Numbered from the stretch's first letter, positions 1 through 9,600 are shown. The stretch: DNA of 64,000 nt from Actinomadura_C alba (GCF_039530285.1 NZ_BAAAOK010000019.1:1-64000); one strand, 5' to 3'. Notes: generated by a model not told the origin, from the sequence alone. Made by a program: numbers and translations.

Positions 1-2769
1 CCCTCGTCACGTGCTCGCTCGTACCTCGCTCCGCGCGCTCCTCAGTCCAGACCGCGCGCGCCCGCTCACGGGGGCATATTCGATAAGGGGATCGGCCTGA
101 ACTTCGACGACCACTACAAGCGGGAGGTCCTCGAACCGGCGCGCAACGCCGGGGACCAGCCGCCAGAGGATCTGCGGGTGCGCTACCAGCTGCGCGACCC
201 GCTGTCCCCTCAGGACGTCGCGGCTCAGGTCAAGCTGGTGCGGCAGTGCTGGCGCCGGGCCCGCGGCCAGCTGAAGTACCGCAAGCTCATCGACCGGCTC
301 GAAGCCGAGCACCGCGAGCTCGCGCCCGTCTTCGCGGCCGCCGAGCGCGGTGACGCCGGCCCGTTGCGCGCCCGGCTGCGCGGCGGCACGGAGCGCACGG
401 AGCGCCGGCGGTCCGACGCGAGGGCACGCCTGCTCGACGCCGCCGGGCCGCTGCGGCTGCTGTCGCCGGGCGACCTGGAGGCCATCGCGCGGTCCAGCGG
501 CTTCGCCCGCGCAGAGCTGGAGTCGTTCCTGACGACCGAACGCGTCGAGGTGCGCGAACCCGACCCGCTCCCGGCGTCCGCGCCGTACCAGGGTTATCTC
601 AAGGCGCGCGAGTCCCTCGCCGTGCTGGGTCACCGGCATCTCGCCGACTTCCTGTTCGGCGCGCGGCTCACCGGTCCGATGCGGGTGATGGGCGGTTTCC
701 AGGCGCCCGGAGTGCGGCTGGACGCATCGGTGGTGGCGTCCGTGTCCGCCGACTGGGCCCGGCGGCCGAGGGACACCAGCTCCACCAACGCCGAGACGGT
801 ACTGGCTGCGCTGCGCTCGGCCCTCGGCGGCGACACCGGCGACGGCGCGCGACTGGCCGAACTGGTCCGGTACGACCTCGTGGACCGGCTGCGGGAACGG
901 CACCGGCAGCGCGCCTCCGAACGGGCGCTTCTTCGGTACGCCGTCGACGGCCTCGGCATCGAGCCGGGTGAGGCCAGGCGCCTGGTCTTCGCCGTGCTGA
1001 GAGAGAGCGGCCCGGCGGGCGGCCTGGCCGGGCGGCTGCGTGAGCTGCTCGACGCCGGCGCGGTGCACGCCGCGGCCCTGCTCGCCGACTCGGCCCTCCC
1101 CGCCGCGGGCGAGGCCGAACGGGCCGGTGCGCAGAGCGCGGCACGGCGGGAGGCCGAGAGCGCCGAGGTACTCGCGGCCGAGGCGCGTGAGCGGCTCTCC
1201 ACCGCCGTCAGGCTGCGCGATGAGGCCGTGGAATGCCCCGACCCGGACCGGGCGTGGCGGCTGCTCGCCGACGCCCTGCATCTGGTCCGCGACCTGCCCG
1301 GTGCGGAAGATCACCAGCGACGGCTTCCGCCGCGGCCGGTCGCGGAGGCCGCCGCCACCGTCGACGCCGGTGGCACGGCCGTGCGCCTGAGCTGGAGCGA
1401 GTCACCGTCGAAGGTGGGTGACATCGGCTACCGCGTCGTACGCCGGCGCGGCCGGCCACCGCGCGACTCGGCGGACGGCGAGATCATCGCGAGCAGCGGC
1501 ACGGGCGCCTACGACGGCCGCCCGCCGGTCAACGTGCCGCTCTTCTACGCGATCATCGCCCGGCGGGGCGACACGGCCGCGGCCCCCGCGGTGGCCGGTC
1601 CCGTCCTGGTACGGCCGGAACCGGCCGAGGTGGAGCTCGTGGCCGGCGACGGGGTCGTCACGGGCCGGTGGCGGTGCCCGCCCGCGGCCGCCCGGGTGCT
1701 CGTCACCCGCGACGAGGCCTCGGTGGACCTGCCGAGGGTGGTGGTCCGGGCCGACCGTGAGGGCTTCCGCGACGCGGTCAGGAACGGGACGACCTACCAC
1801 TATCGCGTGGCCGCCGTCTATCTCGACGAGTCCGGCCGTGAGGTGACGACCCCGGGTGTACGGGTGTCCGCCAGCCCGAGTGCGCCGCCCGAGCCCGTGG
1901 CCGGGTTCACGCTGGAGCCCGATCCGGGCGAGGCCGGCCGGCTGCTCCTGGGCTTCGACCCGCCCCGGCGCGGCACCACCGAGTTCGTCCTGCTCGCCGG
2001 TCCGCCGCCCTGGCCGCACGGCACCGTCGTGCCGCTGGCCGAGGTGCGCCGGGCGGGCCGGGCCGTACCGGCGACGCCGACCGCGAACGGGCTCGCGGTA
2101 CGTCCCGGCGCGAGCGGGGTGCTGCTCGCCGTCACCGTCTCGGGCGAGGCGGCCGCGGTCGGGACTCACCGCCGGCACGTGAACCTGCCGCCGCCGAGCA
2201 ATGTCGTCGCGCGGCGCCACGGGGCGACGGTGCACGTCGGTTTCGACTGGCCGCCCGACGTCGCCGAGGTCGAGCTCACCTACCAGGTGGGCGGCTCCGA
2301 TCCACGCCGAACTCTGATCACCCGGGCCGCCTACGAGGCGCAGGGAGGGGTGCGGCTGGCCGCGCCCGAGACCCGGCAGGTCGACGTACTCGTGGCCTCG
2401 AGTGGCATGGGCGGCGAGGCCCGCGTCGTCGGCGCGCCGGTACCCGTGATGGTGTCCCCGCGATCCCTCGTGGACTACGACCTGCGCCTGACCGGGCCGC
2501 CCTGGCGCCGCACCCTCGTGGTGGCGCTCCGGTCCGAGGAGCCGGTGCGCGTCCCGCGCCTGCTGCTCGTGCTGCGCGAGGGCCGCGTGATGCCACAGCA
2601 CCCGGGCGACGGAGATACCGTCGCGTCCTGGGACGAACTGGAGGTTCCGGTGGAGCTGTCGTTGCCGCATCCCCGGCGGGCCGGGTCGTTCTGGCTGCGC
2701 TGCTTCGCCGCCGATGATGAGATCGAGCTGAGCGACCCACCGGTCCGCCGCCTCCAGATGAAGGGCTGA
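1..2769 (+). CDS. fnIII-repeat protein of GTPase-associated operon (5' end unresolved)
   Basis: This is the first gene of a four-gene operon and its function is unknown. The frame is open to base 1. No ATG, GTG or TTG occurs in it before the GTG at 178 (863 residues from there). The upstream residues, around FDDHYKREVLEPAR at about 103-144, read like genuine protein, so the true start is probably before 178 or outside the window. Numbered from 178, residues 1-385 are charged and helical. From about 385 four successive beta-rich segments with fibronectin-III spacing follow (about 385-475, 480-565, 570-655, 670-755), then a last beta-rich unit to 863. There is no signal peptide or membrane segment. 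Two bases separate it from the GTPase gene downstream. The domain call rests on pattern; a role as a cytoplasmic scaffold or sensor for the GTPases is inference. Confidence 0.75.
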   Translation, partial: PSSRARSYLAPRAPQSRPRAPAHGGIFDKGIGLNFDDHYKREVLEPARNAGDQPPEDLRVRYQLRDPLSPQDVAAQVKLVRQCWRRARGQLKYRKLIDRLEAEHRELAPVFAAAERGDAGPLRARLRGGTERTERRRSDARARLLDAAGPLRLLSPGDLEAIARSSGFARAELESFLTTERVEVREPDPLPASAPYQGYLKARESLAVLGHRHLADFLFGARLTGPMRVMGGFQAPGVRLDASVVASVSADWARRPRDTSSTNAETVLAALRSALGGDTGDGARLAELVRYDLVDRLRERHRQRASERALLRYAVDGLGIEPGEARRLVFAVLRESGPAGGLAGRLRELLDAGAVHAAALLADSALPAAGEAERAGAQSAARREAESAEVLAAEARERLSTAVRLRDEAVECPDPDRAWRLLADALHLVRDLPGAEDHQRRLPPRPVAEAAATVDAGGTAVRLSWSESPSKVGDIGYRVVRRRGRPPRDSADGEIIASSGTGAYDGRPPVNVPLFYAIIARRGDTAAAPAVAGPVLVRPEPAEVELVAGDGVVTGRWRCPPAAARVLVTRDEASVDLPRVVVRADREGFRDAVRNGTTYHYRVAAVYLDESGREVTTPGVRVSASPSAPPEPVAGFTLEPDPGEAGRLLLGFDPPRRGTTEFVLLAGPPPWPHGTVVPLAEVRRAGRAVPATPTANGLAVRPGASGVLLAVTVSGEAAAVGTHRRHVNLPPPSNVVARRHGATVHVGFDWPPDVAEVELTYQVGGSDPRRTLITRAAYEAQGGVRLAAPETRQVDVLVASSGMGGEARVVGAPVPVMVSPRSLVDYDLRLTGPPWRRTLVVALRSEEPVRVPRLLLVLREGRVMPQHPGDGDTVASWDELEVPVELSLPHPRRAGSFWLRCFAADDEIELSDPPVRRLQMKG

Positions 2770-2771
2770 GG

Positions 2772-3992
2772 ATGCGCGCGATCACCTGTCCGTACTGCTT
2801 CGCGGCGGTGCCCGCCCAGCGGATCGAGTTCCGCTGCCTCGGGCGGGCGGGTCGCGGGCCGGGCTGCGAGCCGGTGCTCGACCGCAGGCTCGCCGACTAC
2901 ACCGGGTCGGCCGCGGCCGCCTCGCTCCCACCGGTGTTCTCCGCGTCCGGCCGACGGGGCCGGGCCGCCTGCCCGGCCTGCGGTAAGCCCACCGGACGGC
3001 GGGTGTGCCCGGAGTGCCACAACCCCCTGCCGTCGGCCTACTGCGACACCCCGGGCCGGATCGTCGCGCTCGTCGGGGCCAAGAACGCGGGCAAGAGCAC
3101 CTACATCGCGGTGCTGCTGCACGAGCTGATGAACCGGATCGGCACCGAGCTCGACACCTCGCTGGTGGCCTGCGACGACCGCACCATCGACCGCTACAAG
3201 CGGGACTTCGCGCGGCCACTGTACGACGAGCGGCGGCTGCTGCCGACCACCGCCAGCGCGGCGACGACGCCGCGCGAGCCACTGGTCTACCTCCTCACCC
3301 GGACGCGGCGCCCCCGCTTCGGACGGCTGAACCTCGGCGGCGGCAACGACGCGCTCACGCTGGTACTGTTCGACACCGCAGGCGAGGACCTGCGCAGCCG
3401 CGACGTGCGCGACCTGCACCTGCGCTATCTCGAGGCGGCCGACGCCGTCATCTTCCTCGTCGATCCGCTGGAGCTGCCCGGTGCCCGGGCGGCCCTGGTC
3501 GGCGGGGCACTGCCGGTCACCGCCGACGATCCCGACAGCGAGCCGATCAACGTGATCGCCCGGGTCACCGAGGCGCTCCAGGCGCGTCGTTCGGGCGACC
3601 GGCTGCGGATCCCGGTCGCGGTCGCCCTCACCAAGATCGACGCGCTGCAGCCCTCCTTCGCCCGCCAGTCGGCGCTGCACCGCTCCCGGCAGAGCCAGGG
3701 CGCCCTCGACCTCGACGACCGCGAGGCGGTCGACGAGCAGGTCCGGGCGCTGCTGCACGAGTGGCAGGCCGGACAGCTCGACCGCTACCTGCGCCAGCAC
3801 TACCTGGAGTACGGGTTCTTCGGGCTGTCCGCGCTGGGGGGCATGCCGGGCGACGGCCGGGTCGGCGCGGGCGGCGTGCAGCCCTATCGGGCGGAGGATC
3901 CGCTGCTGTGGCTGCTGCACCGGTTCGGGATGCTCGACGGCGTCCGCGGCGCGGCGGCGAGCCCCTGGCCGGCGGCCGGAAGGAACGCGTGA
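2772..3992 (+). CDS. Zinc-ribbon GTPase of the double-GTPase (DO-GTPase2-like) type
   Basis: Predicted cytoplasmic P-loop GTPase of 406 residues. Two Cys4 zinc-ribbon-like clusters precede the GTPase core: C6/C9/C22/C32 and C67/C70/C79/C82. The core has Walker A GAKNAGKS at 102-109, the G3-like motif DTAGE starting at D202, and the G4-like TKID at 288-291. The combination of N-terminal zinc ribbons with this GTPase core resembles the DO-GTPase2 family described in predicted NTP-dependent conflict systems. The ATG follows the previous stop by two bases and the next gene starts three bases after its own stop, so transcription and probably translation are coupled. Its companion GTPase is encoded at 6513-8279, so the operon has two non-identical GTPases. 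Substrate and trigger are unknown. Confidence 0.85.
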   Translation: MRAITCPYCFAAVPAQRIEFRCLGRAGRGPGCEPVLDRRLADYTGSAAAASLPPVFSASGRRGRAACPACGKPTGRRVCPECHNPLPSAYCDTPGRIVALVGAKNAGKSTYIAVLLHELMNRIGTELDTSLVACDDRTIDRYKRDFARPLYDERRLLPTTASAATTPREPLVYLLTRTRRPRFGRLNLGGGNDALTLVLFDTAGEDLRSRDVRDLHLRYLEAADAVIFLVDPLELPGARAALVGGALPVTADDPDSEPINVIARVTEALQARRSGDRLRIPVAVALTKIDALQPSFARQSALHRSRQSQGALDLDDREAVDEQVRALLHEWQAGQLDRYLRQHYLEYGFFGLSALGGMPGDGRVGAGGVQPYRAEDPLLWLLHRFGMLDGVRGAAASPWPAAGRNA

Positions 3993-3995
3993 GCC

Positions 3996-6509
3996 GTGGC
4001 CTGGCAGCTGCACTACACCTCCGCGAAGTCCGGCCCGGACGGCCGGGCCGGCTTCCAGTTCGTCGCGGAGACCCCGGGGCTGCCGCCGGGCCTGCGCACC
4101 GCCGTGTCACCGCTCATGGTCTACCGGCCGCCACCGCACGCCCCGCTCTCCCCGAGCACCGACGAGCTGGCGCGGTTCCCGGTGGGGCTGGCCTACGACC
4201 GGCTGGACGAGCGGCCCGTGCTGGTCCGGTGCCGCTACCTCGGCCGGGACTACTCCGGGCGGTACGGCAACTTCTTCGCGCACGCGGTGGTGGCCGACAC
4301 CGCTGAGCTCGAGGGGCTGCGCCCGATGGAGCTCTGGCACGCCCCGCTGTGGGACGACGCCCCCGCGAGCGGGCTACTCCCGGCCCTCGACGAGCTCTCC
4401 CCCGGTGACGGCTTCGAACCCGACGCGCTCGCCGACTGGCTGGCCGACCAGTGGGACGTCGCGTCGACCTATGACCTGCTGGCCCGGCTGATCGACGCCG
4501 TCACCACCGTCCTCGGGCGCGACCATGGCCGGATCATACTGGTCGCCGACGACACCGAGCTCATCGCGCGGTGGATCGCGGTCGTCTCGTACTCCCTGCC
4601 GGTGCCCGCCGCCGCGCTGATGTCGTTCATCACCTACAGCGCCGATCCGGGGGTGGCGCCGCAGCGCGTCGTCGGCACCACGCCCGATGTGTGGGAGACG
4701 ACCCGCCACGACGGCCCCGTCTTCTTCGTCGACGCCCCGCACGCCATGGGCGGCCGCGTCGAGTACCACCGCGACACGGACCACCGCCTCGAGGACCACC
4801 GCGACGCGGGCGACCGCGCCGCACCGGCCGGCGAGTCACCGCGCGCCGCCCGGGGCCGCTACGCGCGGACGGCCGCGCAGTGCTGGCGCGATCTCAACTT
4901 CGCGGGGCTGGACGCGATGGGCGAGCTCGCCGACGCCGCGCTCCGCTCCAAGATCACGGCCCCGCTCGACGTCGTGCTCGACCGGGCCGCGGCACTGCTC
5001 GCGCTGTGCCAGGGCGACGAGACGGTGACGCCGGGCGAGGAGGCCGAGGCCGCCACGCTGCTGAGCCGGCACGGCGCCGACGTGCCCGGATGGGTCTGGC
5101 GCGACCTCACGCCGACGCTCCCCGGCATGGGCTTCGACCTGGCCGTTGCGATCATGAACTGGGCGGTGCAGGATCCGCACCTCGCCGAGCGATGCGCGGC
5201 CCGCTGTGTCGTGCTGGCGCTTCGCGACCCCGCCCTGCGCTCCCGGCTGCCCGACCTCACCCTGCCGGAACCCGCCCGCGACCGGCTCACCCCCATCGTC
5301 GAGGAGGCGCTGCTCACGGCACCCGACCTCACCGAGGTCGCGCTGATCGCCGGGCTGCTGGAGCGCGTCGGAGCCGACGTGCCCGGCCCCGGTGTCGAAG
5401 CGGCCGCCGTCGGATGCGCCCGGCGCGGCACCGCCGACCTGACCGCCGCCGTACGCCTCGTGCCCATGGCGGTGCGCGAGCCGCTCATCGCGGGCGCGCT
5501 CGCCGGGCTCGCCGCGACCGACGAGAGCACCCGTGCCGCGGTGCTCACCGACGCCGCCTGTGATCTGCTGTACGCGCGGAAGGCCCCGCGCCCGGCCAGG
5601 GCCCCGGTCGCGGACGCCGACACGACCCCGGACGCGCACACGGACGCGGCCCCGGCGGCGGATCCGGTCCCCGGCCCCGCACCGGCACCGCCGTGGCTGC
5701 CGGGAGCCGTCGCGCTGGACGTGCTGCGATCGGTCGGGCGGCGGCGCAGGGAACGGCGGATCGAGGTCACGCGGGTCCTGCTCGAACTCGCCGAACCCCG
5801 GTCAGCGGTCGAGGACGTACTGCACGCCGTGTGGGCCGAGCCGCCCACCGCCCGTGAGTGCCTCGCGGTCATCGACTCTTTCGGCGCCGCGCTCCCCCAC
5901 TTCCGCTGCCTGTACGACCTGCCGTCGCGGGTGTTCACCCGGCTGGCCGAGAGCGGAGACGACCTCGACGCGCCGGACACCCTCGACCTCGCCCGGCGTA
6001 CGCGCGAGGCGCTGACCGCCGACGACCGCCCGGCCGCCGACGCGGCCCTCGTCCAGGCCTATGCCTCGGCGGTGCGGGCCGGCGATGCCGCGGCGGCCGC
6101 CCTCGGGCTCGCCGACATCGACGTGGTGACCGGGGCGTCCACGCCGCTGACCGACTGCGTCGTCCGCTGCGCGGCGCAGCGCCTCGCGCTGCGAGCGCCA
6201 CGGTTCCGCGCGGCGGTGCTGGCCGAGGCGCCCGCACCGGCCCGCGACCGGCTGGTGGCCGAGTGGACCGCCGGCAAGCACAGCAAGGCCGCGCGCAACG
6301 AGCTCATGGAGGTCGCGATCCGGCTGCGCCGCCTCAGCGTGTTCCCCGAGGCGCTCGAGGCGTGGGCGGCCGGGCAGGCCGCCGGCCGGCTGTCGTATCT
6401 CCAGCTCGACGCCTGCTTCCGCCACGACCGCGACCTGCGGGCCGGGCTCAGGGAACTGCGCAGCCGGACTCTGGCGGCGCAGACCCGGCGTCAGCGGCGC
6501 GGGAGGTGA
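3996..6509 (+). CDS. GTPase-associated protein 1 (GAP1-like)
   Basis: Large 837-residue soluble protein encoded between the two GTPases. The N-terminal 250 residues begin AWQLHYTSAKSGPDGRAG and contain an RDYSGRYGNFFAHAVV stretch, a pattern I associate with the GAP1 N-terminal domain. The middle and C-terminal parts are alpha-helical and Ala/Leu/Arg-rich without recognisable catalytic motifs, as in GAP1 middle domains. An Ala/Pro-rich linker lies near residues 540-570. The GTG start lies three bases after the preceding stop. Family members are known only from such operons and are thought to work with the GTPases, perhaps as an effector or adaptor. That role comes from published comparative genomics as I recall it, not from anything catalytic visible here. 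Confidence 0.75.
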   Translation: MAWQLHYTSAKSGPDGRAGFQFVAETPGLPPGLRTAVSPLMVYRPPPHAPLSPSTDELARFPVGLAYDRLDERPVLVRCRYLGRDYSGRYGNFFAHAVVADTAELEGLRPMELWHAPLWDDAPASGLLPALDELSPGDGFEPDALADWLADQWDVASTYDLLARLIDAVTTVLGRDHGRIILVADDTELIARWIAVVSYSLPVPAAALMSFITYSADPGVAPQRVVGTTPDVWETTRHDGPVFFVDAPHAMGGRVEYHRDTDHRLEDHRDAGDRAAPAGESPRAARGRYARTAAQCWRDLNFAGLDAMGELADAALRSKITAPLDVVLDRAAALLALCQGDETVTPGEEAEAATLLSRHGADVPGWVWRDLTPTLPGMGFDLAVAIMNWAVQDPHLAERCAARCVVLALRDPALRSRLPDLTLPEPARDRLTPIVEEALLTAPDLTEVALIAGLLERVGADVPGPGVEAAAVGCARRGTADLTAAVRLVPMAVREPLIAGALAGLAATDESTRAAVLTDAACDLLYARKAPRPARAPVADADTTPDAHTDAAPAADPVPGPAPAPPWLPGAVALDVLRSVGRRRRERRIEVTRVLLELAEPRSAVEDVLHAVWAEPPTARECLAVIDSFGAALPHFRCLYDLPSRVFTRLAESGDDLDAPDTLDLARRTREALTADDRPAADAALVQAYASAVRAGDAAAAALGLADIDVVTGASTPLTDCVVRCAAQRLALRAPRFRAAVLAEAPAPARDRLVAEWTAGKHSKAARNELMEVAIRLRRLSVFPEALEAWAAGQAAGRLSYLQLDACFRHDRDLRAGLRELRSRTLAAQTRRQRRGR

Positions 6510-6512
6510 CGA

Positions 6513-8279
6513 GTGCAGGCCGTCTTCGTCGCGCTGCTGGTGGTCGTGTGGCTGGGTGCCATGTGGGTCGGGTTCGTGTTCGTCTTCCCTGTCGTGTTCT
6601 CCGTCTCGCTCGTCGCGGCCGCCGCGTGCGCGATCGGCTACTACTACGTGTACGCCTGCCGGGCCCTGGTGCCCGCCCCGGCCAAGGGCCTCGCACCGGT
6701 CGCGCCGCCCGGCTCGGCCCGTTCGCAGGGCGCCCCGGTGCCCGATCCGGCCTACCGGCACTACCTGCTGGCGCAGGTCTGGCGGGACCTGTGGGCGATC
6801 ACCCGCGGCATCATGCCCAAGATCACTATGACCGCCACCGTCGCGCTCACGACCACCACGAGAACGCTCGTGTCGGGGATCTGGGGCTTCTTCACCTTCC
6901 CGCTCTGGCTGGCGATCTGCTCGGGCATCGTGCTCGCCGCCGTCCCGGCCGCTCTGCTCGGCGCGCTGCTCACCCTGCTGTACGCGGCGGTGGTGGCGGT
7001 CGGGCTGGCCGGATGGCTCGTCTGCGTGCTGGTGCTCGGCATCGTCGAACGGGTGTTCATGGCGTACGGGCGGATCCTGCAGACCTGTCCCCACCCGTTC
7101 TGCTACGAGAAGGTCGCCCTGCCGGTGTACGAGTGCCCGGCCTGCGGCGAGCGGCATCGCAGGCTCGCCCCGAACTCCTTCGGCGCGGTCAGGCACGTGT
7201 GCCGGTGCGGCGCCCGGCTGCCGACCACCATCCCGCTCGGCCGGTTCCGGCTCACGGCCTACTGCCCCCACTGCAACGGGCGGCTGCCGGAGCGGATCGG
7301 CCGGGTGCGGGTCGAGCCACTGCCCTTCGTCGGCGGCCCGGCCGCGGGCAAGACCACGTTCATGTTCCTGGCGATCCGCGCGCTGCACGCTCGCGCCCGG
7401 GCCGCGCACGGCACCGTGACCTTCGTCGAGCGGCGGCACGCCCAGGCCTACGCCGGAGCGGTACAGGAGTTCCAACGCGGAGGGCGGCTGGCCAAGACCG
7501 GTCCGGAGCTGCCTCTCGCCACGATGGTCGACGTCGACCTGCCCGGCGCCGGCCACCGGATCCTCTACCTGTTCGACCCGGCCGGTGAGCACTTCACCGG
7601 TGCCACCCTGGTCGAGTCGCTGCGCTATCTCGACCACGGCGAGGCACTGCTGTTCGTGATGGACCCGTTCGCGCTTCCGCAGGTGCGGCGGACCCTGACC
7701 GGCGATGAGAACGAACTGGTCGAGCAGGCGGTCGCCTCGTCCGACGAGGATCCCGCCGACACCCTGCAGCGCGTGCTCAACGAGCTGCGATCGCGGCGCG
7801 ACCGGGGCCGCCAGAAGCGCGTCGCGGTGGTCGTCACCAAGACCGACCTGCTGGCCCACACCATCGTCGGGCGCCACCTGGAGCACCCGGAGTCGGGTGC
7901 CGCGGTCCGCGACTGGCTGGAGGGCCTCGGGCTCGGCAACTCCATCCGGGCCCTCGACCAGCTCGCCGCCGAAGTGCGCTACTTCGGCTCGGGCCTGACG
8001 ACCGAACCGGCCCTGGTCGCCGAACTGCTCGGCTGGGTCACCGGGCTGCCGGTCGGCGACGGCATCGCGGCTCCGGCGGATACCGACCCCGAACTGCCGG
8101 GGCCCGAACTGCCGGGCACCGCCCCGCTGCGCGCGCCGTGGGAGGCCCGCGGCCGCGACGCCGCACTGGTGCCCGCGAGCTACCAGGCCGGCCGCTGGGC
8201 CATCCTCGCCGGCATGTCGGTCCTCACCATCGCCACCCTGGTGAGCACGGCCGCCTACGCCCTACCGCTGATCCGCTGA
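6513..8279 (+). CDS. Membrane-anchored zinc-ribbon GTPase (DO-GTPase2-like)
   Basis: Second GTPase of the operon, 588 residues. Hydrophobic segments at about 4-27 and 29-48 and a hydrophobic block at about 128-182 would place it in the membrane. A last hydrophobic stretch at about 562-585 suggests a C-terminal anchor. Cys pairs near 192-197, 208-211, 230-232 and 251-254 form zinc-ribbon-like knuckles just before the P-loop GGPAAGKT at 274-281. A G3-like FDPAGE motif and a VVTKTD G4-like motif follow. The GTG start is four bases after the preceding stop. Compared with the cytoplasmic partner at 2772, this one adds membrane helices, which suggests the complex forms at the membrane. No further same-strand gene follows closely, so the operon probably ends here. 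Confidence 0.8.
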   Translation: MQAVFVALLVVVWLGAMWVGFVFVFPVVFSVSLVAAAACAIGYYYVYACRALVPAPAKGLAPVAPPGSARSQGAPVPDPAYRHYLLAQVWRDLWAITRGIMPKITMTATVALTTTTRTLVSGIWGFFTFPLWLAICSGIVLAAVPAALLGALLTLLYAAVVAVGLAGWLVCVLVLGIVERVFMAYGRILQTCPHPFCYEKVALPVYECPACGERHRRLAPNSFGAVRHVCRCGARLPTTIPLGRFRLTAYCPHCNGRLPERIGRVRVEPLPFVGGPAAGKTTFMFLAIRALHARARAAHGTVTFVERRHAQAYAGAVQEFQRGGRLAKTGPELPLATMVDVDLPGAGHRILYLFDPAGEHFTGATLVESLRYLDHGEALLFVMDPFALPQVRRTLTGDENELVEQAVASSDEDPADTLQRVLNELRSRRDRGRQKRVAVVVTKTDLLAHTIVGRHLEHPESGAAVRDWLEGLGLGNSIRALDQLAAEVRYFGSGLTTEPALVAELLGWVTGLPVGDGIAAPADTDPELPGPELPGTAPLRAPWEARGRDAALVPASYQAGRWAILAGMSVLTIATLVSTAAYALPLIR

Positions 8280-8385
8280 TCCCGCCAGATCGTCCGGAGC
8301 GTCCGGTGCGCCGGTGGCCGCCCGGCGGGGCCGGGACCTCGTGCGGCCCCTGGACCCGCCGCGTCGGCGCGTGGCGGTCAACGCA

Positions 8386-9600
8386 CTAGCCGACGTCCTC
8401 CGCATGGCGTGCGATCATCGGGTACGGGCCGGCGGTAGAGCCGACGACCCAGGTGTCCCCGCCGGGGACGGCCGCGACGCCATTGATCATCCCCTCGCCC
8501 TCATGGGGCACGGGATGGTTCACCCACCGGTCCCCCGCCCACCGCAGCACGTACATCTCGTAGGTGGGCGCGGTGGGAGAGAAGGTGTCGCCGACCGCCC
8601 ACCCCCGCCCGCCACTCTTGCTCATGTCATACAGCTCACCCGGCCCGTCCGGCACCGGCGAGGTCGTCCAGCGGAGCCCGTTCCAGTGCAGGATCATCGG
8701 GCGCCGGATCTGCTCGCGGTCGGGTGCCGTCTTACTCCAGCCGACGACCCACGCGTCGTCACGCGCCGTTATCCGCACCTCCTCAGGGCGCAGGGTCCAC
8801 TGGCCCGTCTCGGGCTCGGGCACGCGCTCCCATAAGGTGCCGTCCCAGTGGAGGAGCAGGAGCCGGTCGGGGCGAGCGTCGTCGCCGTACACGGTGCCGA
8901 CGACCCAGACGTCGTTCGCACCGCGTGCGGCGACGGAGCTGAGATGATGGGAGTCCTCGATGGCCGGCAGGGTGAGAAGCCGCCAGTTCCGGCCGTTCCA
9001 GCGCTGGACGAACCCTTTTTCGACTTCAGTCAGAACGTCGTAGGTGTTGCCGACGAGCCAGGCCTCCTCGGGGCCAGTGGTGTGGAGGTCGTTGACCGAG
9101 GCCTGTTCTCCCGGAACCTCGGCGTGAGCGGTGTTCTTCCAGCTCCGGCCGTCCCACCTCAGCAGGCCGCAGTCGCCCAGCGCCCACATGTCGTTCGCGC
9201 CCGCGGCGGAAAGATCGTTGATCCGCCCGACATTGGGCACCGCGACCTGGTTCCAGGCGATCCCGTTCCAGCGCAGCATCAGTGAGGGGAAGTCCGCCGT
9301 GATCGTGTCGCACAGGTCGTCCGCGGCCCGGGCACCGGGAGCGTCAGGGGACATAGACGCCCCATTGATCTTGACGTGGAAACCACCCACCCAGGCGTCG
9401 CTTCGGCCGGTAGCGACGACGGCGGTCAGGTTCGCGCTGCCCTGGACCGGCACGTCGTGATGCCGCCACCCGGAGGCCGGAGCGGCTCCGGCCTCCGGCG
9501 CGCCGTCGGCGGACGCACCACCGGCAGAGGCGGTCGCTCCGGCCACCGCCATGAGCAGCAGGGCCCCCAGCCTGGTCGACTTCGATGTCAGGTGACGCAC
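8386..9600 (-). CDS. Secreted repeat (beta-propeller-like) protein
   Basis: 404-residue exported protein of unknown function. The chosen start is the GTG at 9600, which has a GGAGGT ribosome-binding site six bases upstream; an ATG 11 codons earlier has none. A signal peptide spans about residues 1-31 (RHLTSKSTRLGALLLMAVAG, then Ala-rich to GGASADG). The mature part has about seven units of roughly 45-50 residues with the pattern x-DAWVVG...L-x-WDG-x-x-W, such as NDMWALG, NDVWVVG, DDAWVVG and GDTWVVG. This is typical of secreted six- or seven-bladed propellers in actinomycetes. It is convergent with the GTPase operon (about 106 bases between stops), so it is probably separately expressed. The ligand is unknown. 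Confidence 0.75.
   Translation of the reverse strand: MRHLTSKSTRLGALLLMAVAGATASAGGASADGAPEAGAAPASGWRHHDVPVQGSANLTAVVATGRSDAWVGGFHVKINGASMSPDAPGARAADDLCDTITADFPSLMLRWNGIAWNQVAVPNVGRINDLSAAGANDMWALGDCGLLRWDGRSWKNTAHAEVPGEQASVNDLHTTGPEEAWLVGNTYDVLTEVEKGFVQRWNGRNWRLLTLPAIEDSHHLSSVAARGANDVWVVGTVYGDDARPDRLLLLHWDGTLWERVPEPETGQWTLRPEEVRITARDDAWVVGWSKTAPDREQIRRPMILHWNGLRWTTSPVPDGPGELYDMSKSGGRGWAVGDTFSPTAPTYEMYVLRWAGDRWVNHPVPHEGEGMINGVAAVPGGDTWVVGSTAGPYPMIARHAEDVG

Noticed and set aside
5802..7886. 694-codon minus-strand frame opposite the GTPase genes
   Set aside because: Low-complexity Arg/Gly/His-rich translation typical of antisense of high-GC genes; no start context.
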